DNA from: Bacteroidota bacterium
GTDB lineage: Bacteria; Bacteroidota; Bacteroidia; Chitinophagales; Chitinophagaceae
Reading direction: 5' to 3'
Length of the DNA stretch: 61,541 bases
NCBI GenBank assembly: GCA_013285855.1
Contig: JABDGW010000005.1
Location: 1 to 61,541 of the forward strand
A program made the position numbers and the translations under genes. The notes under the pieces were generated by a model. It was not told the DNA's origin. It saw only the letters and a list, made by a program, of their open reading frames with translations, and did no database searches. Of the stretch, positions 45,278-52,491 are shown in pieces (the first letter of the stretch is position 1; each line of letters opens with the position of its first letter).

Positions 45278-45389
45278 AAATCGTTACGAGCTACGTAGCC
45301 TTGAGCTACGAGCCGTAATAAAATAAAACGTAAAGTTAGTAATTGCTAAAAGCTCGCAGTTCGCAGCTAATAGCTCAAAGCTTAGAATA
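45278..45389 (+). repeat. 7-nt periodic spacer rplN-rplX
   Basis: 112 bases. The left part holds GAGCTAC units ending in GAGCCGTAA, a string shared with the left array of the rpsC-rplP spacer. After an A/T-rich middle comes a perfect right array of six units at 45345-45386: GCTAAAA, GCTCGCA, GTTCGCA, GCTAATA, GCTCAAA, GCTTAGA, ending three bases before rplX. Confidence 0.75.
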
Positions 45390-45749
45390 ATGAGTAACAG
45401 ATTTAAACCGAAGTTTAATATTAAAAAGGGAGACATGGTTATTGTTATCTCTGGTAACAGTAAGCCGCGCAAAGAAGATGGAAAGACCATTTATAAACCA
45501 CGCAAGATTTTAAAAGTTCTTCCTGATGATGCACGTGTTGTGGTTGAAGGTGTAGGTATGATGACACGACATACAAAACCATCTGCAAAAAATACAAAGG
45601 GCGGGCTTGTAAAAAGAGAAGCTCCTATTCATATAAGCAACGTTATGTTGTGGGATGCGAAAGCTGGCGCGCCAACTAAAATCAAACGCAGCCGCGAAGA
45701 AGGTAAACTTGTTCGCACTGCAAAAAAATCAGGGGAGGTTATTAAATAA
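45390..45749 (+). CDS. rplX: 50S ribosomal protein L24
   Basis: 119 residues. The KOW motif is [25 protein letters not shown], followed by [39 protein letters not shown], all typical of L24, an assembly initiator of the 50S subunit. Its TAA overlaps the rplE ATG by one base (TAATG), giving translational coupling. Confidence 0.97.
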   Translation: MSNRFKPKFNIKKGDMVIVISGNSKPRKEDGKTIYKPRKILKVLPDDARVVVEGVGMMTRHTKPSAKNTKGGLVKREAPIHISNVMLWDAKAGAPTKIKRSREEGKLVRTAKKSGEVIK

Positions 45750-46315
45750 TGGCTACAACAAAATATACTCCAAGATTAGCCCGGAAGTACAAGGATGAAG
45801 TAGTTCCTGCTTTATCTAAAAAGTTTGGTTACAAAAGTGTAATGCAAACTCCTAAGCTAAAAAAGATCGCTATTAACCGCGGTGTTAACGGCGCTGTTGC
45901 TGATAAAAAATTAGTGGAAGTTGCTGTTGAAGAACTTTCACAGATCACGGGTCAAAAAGCAGTAGCAACTTACAGTAAGAAAGACATTTCGAATTTTAAA
46001 CTTCGTAAGGGAATGCCGATTGGTGCAAGAGTTACATTACGCGGAGAAAAAATGTACGAGTTTCTTGACAGGCTTATTTCTGTTGCATTACCGCGTGTTC
46101 GTGATTTTAGAGGTATTAATGATAAGTCTTTTGATGGCCGCGGTAACTATACATTAGGAATTACTGAACAAATAATTTTTCCTGAAATTGATATTGATAA
46201 AGTGAATAAGATCACCGGTATGGATATCACATTTGTTACTTCAGGTCAGAATAACGAAGAAGCATACGAGCTGTTGAAAGAATTAGGTATGCCTTTCAAA
46301 AAAACTACTAATTAA
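45749..46315 (+). CDS. rplE: 50S ribosomal protein L5
   Basis: 188 residues. [41 protein letters not shown], the [25 protein letters not shown] block and [21 protein letters not shown] are characteristic. L5 binds 5S rRNA and contacts P-site tRNA. Confidence 0.98.
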   Translation: MATTKYTPRLARKYKDEVVPALSKKFGYKSVMQTPKLKKIAINRGVNGAVADKKLVEVAVEELSQITGQKAVATYSKKDISNFKLRKGMPIGARVTLRGEKMYEFLDRLISVALPRVRDFRGINDKSFDGRGNYTLGITEQIIFPEIDIDKVNKITGMDITFVTSGQNNEEAYELLKELGMPFKKTTN

Positions 46316-46329
46316 GATATAAAAATATT

Positions 46330-46599
46330 ATGGCTAAGAAATCAATTGAAGCAAGGCAGAGAAAAAGAGAACGCATGGTTGCACAATATGCTGCCAAGCG
46401 TACAGCTTTAAAAGAAGCCGGCGATTTTGCAGGTTTGGATAAACTGCCTAAAAATGCTTCACCGGTTCGCTTACATAACCGCTGCCAGTTAACCGGCCGT
46501 GCAAGAGGTTATGTTGGATATTTTGGTGTGTCAAGAAATGTCTTTAGAGACATGGCATTAGCCGGTAAAATTCCAGGTGTAAAAAAAGCAAGCTGGTAA
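46330..46599 (+). CDS. rpsN: 30S ribosomal protein S14, zinc-free type
   Basis: 89 residues. The long form without CxxC pairs: [21 protein letters not shown] at the start, [44 protein letters not shown] at the end. Only one Cys is present, so no zinc ribbon can form. Located normally between rplE and rpsH. Confidence 0.97.
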   Translation: MAKKSIEARQRKRERMVAQYAAKRTALKEAGDFAGLDKLPKNASPVRLHNRCQLTGRARGYVGYFGVSRNVFRDMALAGKIPGVKKASW

Positions 46600-46626
46600 A
46601 TTTCAATACAATTCAATTTTTTTATA

Positions 46627-47028
46627 ATGATGGTTACTGATCCTATAGCAGATTTTCTTACAAGAGTTCGTAACGCGCAAATGGCGGGTCATCGTGTTGT
46701 GGAAATTCCTGCATCTAATTTAAAAAAACGCATCACCGAAATTTTGTATGAACAGGGGTACATCCTTAAGTATAAATTTGAAGATGATAATAAACAGGGC
46801 TTTATTAAGATAGCCTTGAAATATGATCCGAATACAAAGCAACCGGCAATACGTTCTTTGGAAAGAGTTAGCCGTCCTGGGTTGCGCCAATACTCAAAAC
46901 CCGCTGATTTCAAAAGAGTGATCAACGGTTTAGGTGTTGCCATTGTAAGCACATCAAAGGGTGTTATGACCGACAAACAGGCAAAATCGCAAAATGTTGG
47001 CGGTGAGGTTTTATGTTATATATCATAG
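46627..47028 (+). CDS. rpsH: 30S ribosomal protein S8
   Basis: 133 residues counted from the first of two adjacent ATG codons (46627 and 46630); either may be used. VTDPIADFLTRVRNAQMAGHRVVEIPASNLKKRITEIL and the terminal GVMTDKQAKSQNVGGEVLCYI are S8 marks. In gammaproteobacteria S8 autoregulates the spc operon by binding near rplX-rplE mRNA. Confidence 0.97.
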   Translation: MMVTDPIADFLTRVRNAQMAGHRVVEIPASNLKKRITEILYEQGYILKYKFEDDNKQGFIKIALKYDPNTKQPAIRSLERVSRPGLRQYSKPADFKRVINGLGVAIVSTSKGVMTDKQAKSQNVGGEVLCYIS

Positions 47029-47045
47029 TAAAAAACAAATAGATT

Positions 47046-47600
47046 ATGTCACGTATAGGTAAGGCTCCTGTTGCAGTTCCCACTGGTGTAAATATTACTG
47101 TTGGAAAAGACAATGTAATTACTGTAAAAGGGCCAAAAGGAGAATTAAAAGAAGCTGTTGACAGAGATATTACTGTAGAATCTGCAGATGGTGTTTTGAA
47201 TTTGACAAGACCAACAGATCAGATCCGCCACCGTGCTATGCATGGTTTATACAGAGCGTTGATCGCAAACATGGTTAAAGGTGTAACGGAAGGTTATAAG
47301 AAAGAACTTGAATTGGTTGGTGTAGGTTACAAAGCATCTAACCAAGGCAATGTGCTTGATCTTTCTTTAGGTTATTCTCATAATATCATTTTTGAAGTGC
47401 CTAAAGAATTAAAAGTGAGCACCGAAACTTTGAAAGGACAGAATCCCAAAATTTTTATTGAAGGTACTGATAAGCAACTGTTAGGCGCCGTAGCAGCAAA
47501 AATTCGCGGCTTACGTAAACCTGAACCTTACAAAGGAAAAGGTGTGAAATATTCTAATGAAGTTGTTCGCCGCAAAGCAGGTAAAGCAGCAGGTAAATAA
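47046..47600 (+). CDS. rplF: 50S ribosomal protein L6
   Basis: 184 residues with the two L6 repeats. SRIGKAPVAVPTGVNITV at the start and KPEPYKGKGVKYSNEVVRRKAGKA at the end are hallmarks. Binds near the sarcin-ricin loop. Confidence 0.98.
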   Translation: MSRIGKAPVAVPTGVNITVGKDNVITVKGPKGELKEAVDRDITVESADGVLNLTRPTDQIRHRAMHGLYRALIANMVKGVTEGYKKELELVGVGYKASNQGNVLDLSLGYSHNIIFEVPKELKVSTETLKGQNPKIFIEGTDKQLLGAVAAKIRGLRKPEPYKGKGVKYSNEVVRRKAGKAAGK

Positions 47601-47606
47601 GCCCTA

Positions 47607-47662
47607 TCCCATAAAATGGGAAAGAATGGAAAATAAATATAAAAGTCCCGGCAGTATCGGGA
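47607..47662 (+). promoter_or_regulatory. Two small hairpins in the rplF-rplR spacer
   Basis: TCCCAT/ATGGGA around AAA at 47607-47621 and TCCCG/CGGGA at 47646-47662. Neither has a T-run, so they are unlikely to end transcription; they may be mRNA processing or stability elements. This spacer is not built of 7-nt units. Confidence 0.5.
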
Positions 47663-47677
47663 AATAAATAAATAAAA

Positions 47678-48031
47678 ATGGATACTAAAGTTTTAAGAAG
47701 ACAAAAGATCAGGTACCGCATTCGTCATAAAATAAGTGGTACCGGTGAAAAACCAAGGTTATCTGTCTTTAGAAGCAATACAGAGATTTATGTGCAGATT
47801 ATTGATGATGCAAGTGGGAAAACATTAGTGTCAGCATCATCACAAGACAAAGATCTGAAAGCGCAAAAAGTTACTAAGCTCGAAAAATCTAAATTGGTTG
47901 GCGCTGCTATTGCCCGTAAAGCAAGCGACTTAGGCATATCTAAAGTAGTTTTTGACAGAAGTGGTTATTTATACCATGGCCGGGTAAAAGCATTGGCAGA
48001 CGGTGCAAGAGAAGGCGGACTTCAATTTTAA
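47678..48031 (+). CDS. rplR: 50S ribosomal protein L18
   Basis: 117 residues. [45 protein letters not shown] and [26 protein letters not shown] are L18 signatures. Together with L5 it carries 5S rRNA. Confidence 0.98.
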   Translation: MDTKVLRRQKIRYRIRHKISGTGEKPRLSVFRSNTEIYVQIIDDASGKTLVSASSQDKDLKAQKVTKLEKSKLVGAAIARKASDLGISKVVFDRSGYLYHGRVKALADGAREGGLQF

Positions 48032-48097
48032 AAATACAAATTGGAAATTTTGAAACTGTGGATCAATTTCAAAATTCCAAAATTTCAAAATTTATAA
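48032..48097 (+). repeat. 8-nt periodic inverted-repeat spacer rplR-rpsE
   Basis: From 48037 the bases divide into 8-nt units: CAAATTGG, AAATTTTG, AAACTGTG, GATCAATT, TCAAAATT, CCAAAATT, TCAAAATT, then TATAA and ATG. The right units are near reverse complements of the left ones (AATTTTGG versus CCAAAATT). Confidence 0.7.
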
Positions 48098-48616
48098 ATG
48101 GCAAAAATCAGCGTAAATAAAGTTAAGCCGGGCGAACTTGAACTGAAAGAAAAAGTAGTTTCTGTAAACCGTGTGGTAAAAACAACAAAGGGCGGACGCA
48201 CATTCAGTTTTTCTGCTCTTGTTGTGGTTGGTAACGAAAATGGTGTAGTTGGTCAGGGCTTAGGCAAAGCAAAAGAAGTACAGGAAGCAATTACAAAAGG
48301 CATTGAAGATGCAAAGAAAAATCTTGTAAAAGTTCCTGTAATGCATGGTACAATTCCGCACGATCAGCTTGCAAAAGAAGGTGCAGCAAAAGTTTTAATT
48401 AAACCTGCCGCACATGGTACAGGTGTAATTGCCGGAGGCAGTATGCGTGCTGTGTTGGAAAGTGCAGGTATTACGGATGTATTGGCAAAAAGCCTTGGTT
48501 CTGCCAATCCGCATAATGTGGTTAAAGCAACCATAAGAGCACTTACTTTATTAAGAGAACCTTTACAGGTATCAAAAGAACGTAATTTAAAATTAAGCAG
48601 AATATTCCAGGGATAG
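48098..48616 (+). CDS. rpsE: 30S ribosomal protein S5
   Basis: 172 residues. [46 protein letters not shown] and the C-terminal [37 protein letters not shown] identify S5, a fidelity protein of the mRNA entry side, adjacent to S3 and S4. Confidence 0.98.
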   Translation: MAKISVNKVKPGELELKEKVVSVNRVVKTTKGGRTFSFSALVVVGNENGVVGQGLGKAKEVQEAITKGIEDAKKNLVKVPVMHGTIPHDQLAKEGAAKVLIKPAAHGTGVIAGGSMRAVLESAGITDVLAKSLGSANPHNVVKATIRALTLLREPLQVSKERNLKLSRIFQG

Positions 48617-48694
48617 TCAGGAAGTTGGAAAGTCCATAAGTCTGTAAGATGACCTAATGACTAATGATTTAATGACTTTTTTAATGAATTCATT
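48617..48694 (+). repeat. 8-nt periodic spacer rpsE-rpmD
   Basis: The left half has four 8-nt units ending in AAG (TCAGGAAG, TTGGAAAG, TCCATAAG, TCTGTAAG, 48617-48648). The right half carries ATGAC-T(A) units spaced by 7-8 bases (ATGACCTA, ATGACTA, ATGATTTA, ATGACTT). AAGTC on the left and GACTT on the right are complementary. Confidence 0.65.
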
Positions 48695-48877
48695 ATGAAA
48701 AAGATAAAAATAACTCAGGTTAAAAGTGGAATTGACAGGTCTGAGCGCCAAAAGCTAACACTGAAAGCACTGGGATTGAATAAACTTAATGCTTCAAAAG
48801 AAGTTGAAGCTACTCCCCAGATATTAGGAATGGTTCGCAAAGTCGATCATCTTGTAAAGGTGGAAGAATTAGCATAG
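48695..48877 (+). CDS. rpmD: 50S ribosomal protein L30
   Basis: 60 residues. [57 protein letters not shown] has the L30 fold and conserved GL(N)K and HLV blocks. The protein is present, unlike in some bacteria that lost rpmD. Confidence 0.97.
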   Translation: MKKIKITQVKSGIDRSERQKLTLKALGLNKLNASKEVEATPQILGMVRKVDHLVKVEELA

Positions 48878-48955
48878 TATAACGATTGCTTGCTGCAATA
48901 TTAATAACGAGTTTTCCGCCAGGTGTGCGGGAGGCGTTGAGTTAAAAATCAAATA

Positions 48956-49405
48956 ATGAAACTTCACAATTTAAGGCCTGCAGAAGGCGCTGTCCACAAA
49001 GAAAAACGTTTAGGTCGTGGTGAAGCCAGCGGTAAAGGCGGCACATCAACAAAAGGAAATAAAGGCGGACAAAGCCGCGCCGGTTATAAAAGCAAAATGG
49101 CGCATGAAGGCGGACAAATGCCTATCCAACGCCGTTTGCCAAAACGTGGTTTTAAAAACAATAACCGCATTGAATACAAAGTTTTTAATTTAGGGCAGAT
49201 TGATGAGCTTGCTGACAAATATGAAATTTCAGAATTCAGTACTGAAAATCTATATGCTACCGGCCTTATAGGCAAAACCGATAAAGTAAAAATTTTAGGC
49301 AGCGGTGAAATTACAGGCAAACTGAATTTTAAAGTAAACGCTATCAGCGAGTCAGCAAAATCTGCAATTGAAGCTGCTGGCGGAACAATTGAGATTTTGA
49401 AATAA
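48956..49405 (+). CDS. rplO: 50S ribosomal protein L15
   Basis: 149 residues. MKLHNLRPAEGAVHKEKRLGRGEASGKGGTSTKGNKGGQSRAG with the Gly-rich tail-like N-terminus and MPIQRRLPKRGFKN are diagnostic. The 78-base spacer from rpmD lacks 7-nt units but can pair CGCC with GGCG around 48917-48937. Confidence 0.97.
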   Translation: MKLHNLRPAEGAVHKEKRLGRGEASGKGGTSTKGNKGGQSRAGYKSKMAHEGGQMPIQRRLPKRGFKNNNRIEYKVFNLGQIDELADKYEISEFSTENLYATGLIGKTDKVKILGSGEITGKLNFKVNAISESAKSAIEAAGGTIEILK

Positions 49406-49469
49406 TTTTCCCGATATTTGCCCGCGCATGTCTATTGATGTGTTTCATTTTATCTTATAATTTTTCCCG

Positions 49470-50819
49470 GTGAAAAAATTTATTCAAACACTAAAGAATA
49501 TCTGGAGTATTGAGGAGTTGCGTAATAAGATTATTACCACACTGGCATTAATTCTTGTGTACAGGGTTGGAACACATGTAGTGCTTCCCGGTCTCGATCC
49601 AAATAAATTAGAAGCAGCTGCAGCAACAACCAATAATAATGGTTTGCTTGGGTTGTTTGATACGTTTGCAGGCGGCGCTTTTTCTCATGCGTCTATATTT
49701 GCGTTAGGTGTAATGCCTTATATTTCTGCATCTATTTTTATGCAATTGATGACGATACTCGTACCTCAAATGCAGAAGCTGCAAAAAGAAGGCGAAAGCG
49801 GCCGCAAAAAAATAAATCAGTGGACCCGATACCTAACCGTTGGAGTTACTGCTTTACAGGCCAGTGCTTATTATCAATACCTGCAAACACCAGCTTATCA
49901 ACCCGCATTATTGCAGGGTTTTCATCAGTATTTTTTTGCTTCTACCATAATTATACTTACAGCAGGAACTTTATTTGTAATGTGGCTTGGTGAAAAGATA
50001 CAGGACAAAGGTTTGGGCAACGGTACATCTATTATTATAATGATAGGAATTCTTGGGCGTTTGCCACAAGCAATAATCCAGGAATTTCAAAGTAAAGAAG
50101 TAAGAGGAGGAGGCGGTTTATTAATATTCCTTATTGAAATAGCCATTCTTGTTGCTATTATTATGGGTCTGATTATTTTAATACAAGGCCTTCGCAAAAT
50201 TCCTATCAACTACGCAAAACAAATTATTGGTAGCAGGCAATTTGGCGGCGCAAGGCAATTTCTGCCAATAAAAGTAAACAGCGCCGGTGTAATGCCTATC
50301 ATATTTGCTCAGGCAATCATGTTTTTACCTACACTTTTTTCTTTTACCCAGCTTGAATCAGCTCAGGGTATAGTTAAGATATTTTCTAATCACAGCAATC
50401 CATGGTATATGGTTATTTATGCAGTGATGGTGATTGCGTTTACATTTTTATACACAGCGCTTATTTTCAATCCAAAGCAAATGAGCGAAGATCTTAAACG
50501 TAATAATGGATTTATTCCGGGCGTAAAGCCAGGCCAGCCCACTGCAGATTTTATCGGCGCTATTATGGATAAAATAACATTACCCGGCGCGGTATTTTTA
50601 GCTATTGTTGGTATTCTTCCAGGCTTTGCACAAATGCTTGGCGTAACACAGGGCTTCAGCACTTTTTTTGGAGGTACTTCCTTATTAATTATGGTTGGTG
50701 TTATTCTGGATACTTTGCAGCAGATAGAAACACATCTTTTAATGCGGCAATACGATGGCTTAATGAAGGGCGGCCGTATTCAGGGGAGACAAACTGTTTC
50801 TCCGGCAAGTAATTTTTAA
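49470..50819 (+). CDS. secY: Protein translocase subunit SecY
   Basis: 449 residues with ten membrane helices. Start is GTG 49470 (MKKFIQTLKNIWSIEELRNKIITTLALILVYRVG). The plug region GLLGLFDTFAGGAFSHASIFALGVMPYISASI, GLGNGTSIIIMIGI, the cytosolic loop ELRRIPI-type QGLRKIPINYAKQI and PGVKPGQPTADF are normal. SecY is the pore of the general secretion channel. It ends this operon: a strong terminator follows after 18 bases and infA, rpmJ, rpsM, rpsK, rpsD, rpoA and rplQ are not found here. Confidence 0.98.
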   Translation: MKKFIQTLKNIWSIEELRNKIITTLALILVYRVGTHVVLPGLDPNKLEAAAATTNNNGLLGLFDTFAGGAFSHASIFALGVMPYISASIFMQLMTILVPQMQKLQKEGESGRKKINQWTRYLTVGVTALQASAYYQYLQTPAYQPALLQGFHQYFFASTIIILTAGTLFVMWLGEKIQDKGLGNGTSIIIMIGILGRLPQAIIQEFQSKEVRGGGGLLIFLIEIAILVAIIMGLIILIQGLRKIPINYAKQIIGSRQFGGARQFLPIKVNSAGVMPIIFAQAIMFLPTLFSFTQLESAQGIVKIFSNHSNPWYMVIYAVMVIAFTFLYTALIFNPKQMSEDLKRNNGFIPGVKPGQPTADFIGAIMDKITLPGAVFLAIVGILPGFAQMLGVTQGFSTFFGGTSLLIMVGVILDTLQQIETHLLMRQYDGLMKGGRIQGRQTVSPASNF

Positions 50820-50837
50820 TTCATAAAAAGTTTATAT

Positions 50838-50872
50838 AAAAAAAAGCCCTGCTTATTGCGGGGCTTTTTTTT
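50838..50872. terminator. Terminator of the S10-spc operon
   Basis: A-run, then GCCCTGC paired with GCGGGGC (one T-G wobble) around TTATT, then eight or more T. The A-run on the left makes it bidirectional, so it also ends the minus-strand Lys-rich gene at 50885. Confidence 0.92.
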
Positions 50873-50884
50873 TAACACATCACA

Positions 50885-51229
50885 TTATTGTTTAGGAGGT
50901 GTACTCAAACTTCCTGTAGAGGAAGATGGTGTTTTCTTAGCAACGGTTTTTTTGTCTTTCTTTTGAGTTTTCTTAGTTGTTTTTACAGTAGACTTATCTG
51001 CTTTTACCTGTTTCTTATCAGCCTTTTTTGTTTGAGCAGATGCATGATTGGCTTTATCAGACTTCATTTTACTTTTGTCTTTTGATAAAGCTGTTTTTGA
51101 ATTTTTTGTGTTTGCCTGGTCTGTTTTAACCTGTGGTGATTGCTTGCTTGATGAAGTTGTTTGCGGGGTTTGTGCGAATACCGAAAATGATAATACGGCA
51201 CATGCGATTAATAAAAAACCTTTTTTCAT
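50885..51229 (-). CDS. Secreted Lys-rich low-complexity protein
   Basis: 114 residues. A Sec signal peptide (MKKGFLLIACAVLSFSVFAQ) is followed by about 94 residues dominated by Lys, Thr, Ser, Ala and Gln (KSKMKSDKANHASAQTKKAD, KKTQKKDKKTVAKK). The mature region is likely unfolded and highly positively charged. No family known to me. It would be exported to the periplasm, where binding to lipopolysaccharide, DNA or other polyanions is conceivable but not shown. Shares the bidirectional terminator with secY. Confidence 0.75.
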   Translation of the reverse strand: MKKGFLLIACAVLSFSVFAQTPQTTSSSKQSPQVKTDQANTKNSKTALSKDKSKMKSDKANHASAQTKKADKKQVKADKSTVKTTKKTQKKDKKTVAKKTPSSSTGSLSTPPKQ

Positions 51230-51358
51230 AATTAAAAATTTGGTGACTTGACGAAAGCCTGGAAATTGCGTTTAAAGTTTGGAACAGCATTTATATTTAT
51301 TTAACATTAGCCGCTTTTAAAATAATTTGAATGATATTTAGCATTTGAAATTTTGTTG

Positions 51359-51955
51359 ATGCTTATACAACATATTTTGCTTGTACTATTTTGGCTTTTC
51401 TTTTCTTTATTTCACAGCATATTTGCCAGTGAAAGATGGAAGAAACAGGTGCAGACAACAATGAAAAAAAGTTATAAGTATTACCGCATACTCTATTCTG
51501 CTTTTGCATTTATAAGTTTAGGTGCAATTATAATATATCATCTTACTATTAAAACCGTATTGCTTTGGCAAGCACCATTACTTCAAATGATTATAGCAGT
51601 TACAGGAATAGTAACAGGCGCAGCGCTCATGATCTTCTTTACAAAAAAATTTTTCTTTGAGTTAAGTGGTGCTGATGTTTTTCGTAAAACAAAAAAAACT
51701 GACACATTGCTTAAAACGAGCTTATATAATTATGTAAGGCATCCGTTGTATACAGCTACGTTGTTGTTTGTGTGGAGCATATTTTTTCTGCATCCATCAC
51801 TAAGCAATCTTCTCTCCTGCTTATGCATAACTATTTACACAATCATTGGCATTCATTTCGAAGAAAAAAAATTAATAAAAGATTTTGGCGAATCATACAT
51901 TCAATACCGTTCTGTAACACCAATGCTTATACCTAAATTATTCAGTAATTATTAA
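51359..51955 (+). CDS. Isoprenylcysteine carboxyl methyltransferase-like membrane protein
   Basis: About 198 residues from ATG 51359 (two TTG codons precede it). Five or so hydrophobic helices. The C-terminal half carries YNYVRHPLYTATLLFVW and FEEKKLIKDFGESYIQYRSVTPMLIP, the S-adenosylmethionine-binding pattern of ICMT/PEMT-type membrane methyltransferases (RHPxY and E-E with YxxYxxxTP). Substrates in bacteria are mostly unknown, isoprenoids or lipids being possible. DinB gene follows after 12 bases, so probably one operon with it and the flippase gene. Confidence 0.82.
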   Translation: MLIQHILLVLFWLFFSLFHSIFASERWKKQVQTTMKKSYKYYRILYSAFAFISLGAIIIYHLTIKTVLLWQAPLLQMIIAVTGIVTGAALMIFFTKKFFFELSGADVFRKTKKTDTLLKTSLYNYVRHPLYTATLLFVWSIFFLHPSLSNLLSCLCITIYTIIGIHFEEKKLIKDFGESYIQYRSVTPMLIPKLFSNY

Positions 51956-51967
51956 TTAATAACCAAT

Positions 51968-52456
51968 ATGAAAAATGAAACATCCGAAAAAAATAATCTT
52001 ATCAAAGAATTAGAATCTTTTTTAACAAAGGGCCATGCACATGTAACTTTTAATGGCGCTATAAAAAATATTCCGTTTGAAGATCTTGGAAAGAAGCCCG
52101 GAGATTTACCATACAGTATCTGGCAGATAACAGAACACATCCGCATTACACAAAAAGATATTCTTGATTTTTCAATTAATAAAAATTACAAAGAACTGAA
52201 CTGGCCGGATGATTACTGGCCAAAAAATACAGCACCAAAAGATGAAGCTGAATGGAATAACTGTATCAAAATAATTAATGACGATCTTGATGAGTTCATC
52301 CAGCTTTTAAGAGATGCAGAAGATTTGTATAAGCCATTTGAACATGGTAACGGGCAAACACTTTTACGCGAAGCAATGGTTATCGCTGATCATACAAGTT
52401 ATCATACAGGTGAAATACTTGTATTAAGAAGATTGTTGGGCAACTGGAAAAAATAA
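51968..52456 (+). CDS. DinB family protein
   Basis: 162 residues forming a four-helix bundle. The three metal-binding His residues of the DinB/YfiT family are His 57 (ITEHIR), His 142 and His 146 (ADHTSYHTGE). PGDLPYSIWQITEHIR is a typical first motif. Members act as thiol-dependent transferases or have unknown roles in stress. Genes for a membrane methyltransferase and a flippase flank it with short gaps, but no shared pathway is evident. Confidence 0.88.
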   Translation: MKNETSEKNNLIKELESFLTKGHAHVTFNGAIKNIPFEDLGKKPGDLPYSIWQITEHIRITQKDILDFSINKNYKELNWPDDYWPKNTAPKDEAEWNNCIKIINDDLDEFIQLLRDAEDLYKPFEHGNGQTLLREAMVIADHTSYHTGEILVLRRLLGNWKK

Positions 52457-52491
52457 TTAATCAACAAATTAAGCCGTTTTAAAAAAGTAAA

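Noticed and set aside
41342-45389. CRISPR-like or satellite interpretation of the spacer repeats
   Set aside because: Units are only 7-8 nt, degenerate, and have no unique spacers or cas genes, so a CRISPR array is excluded.
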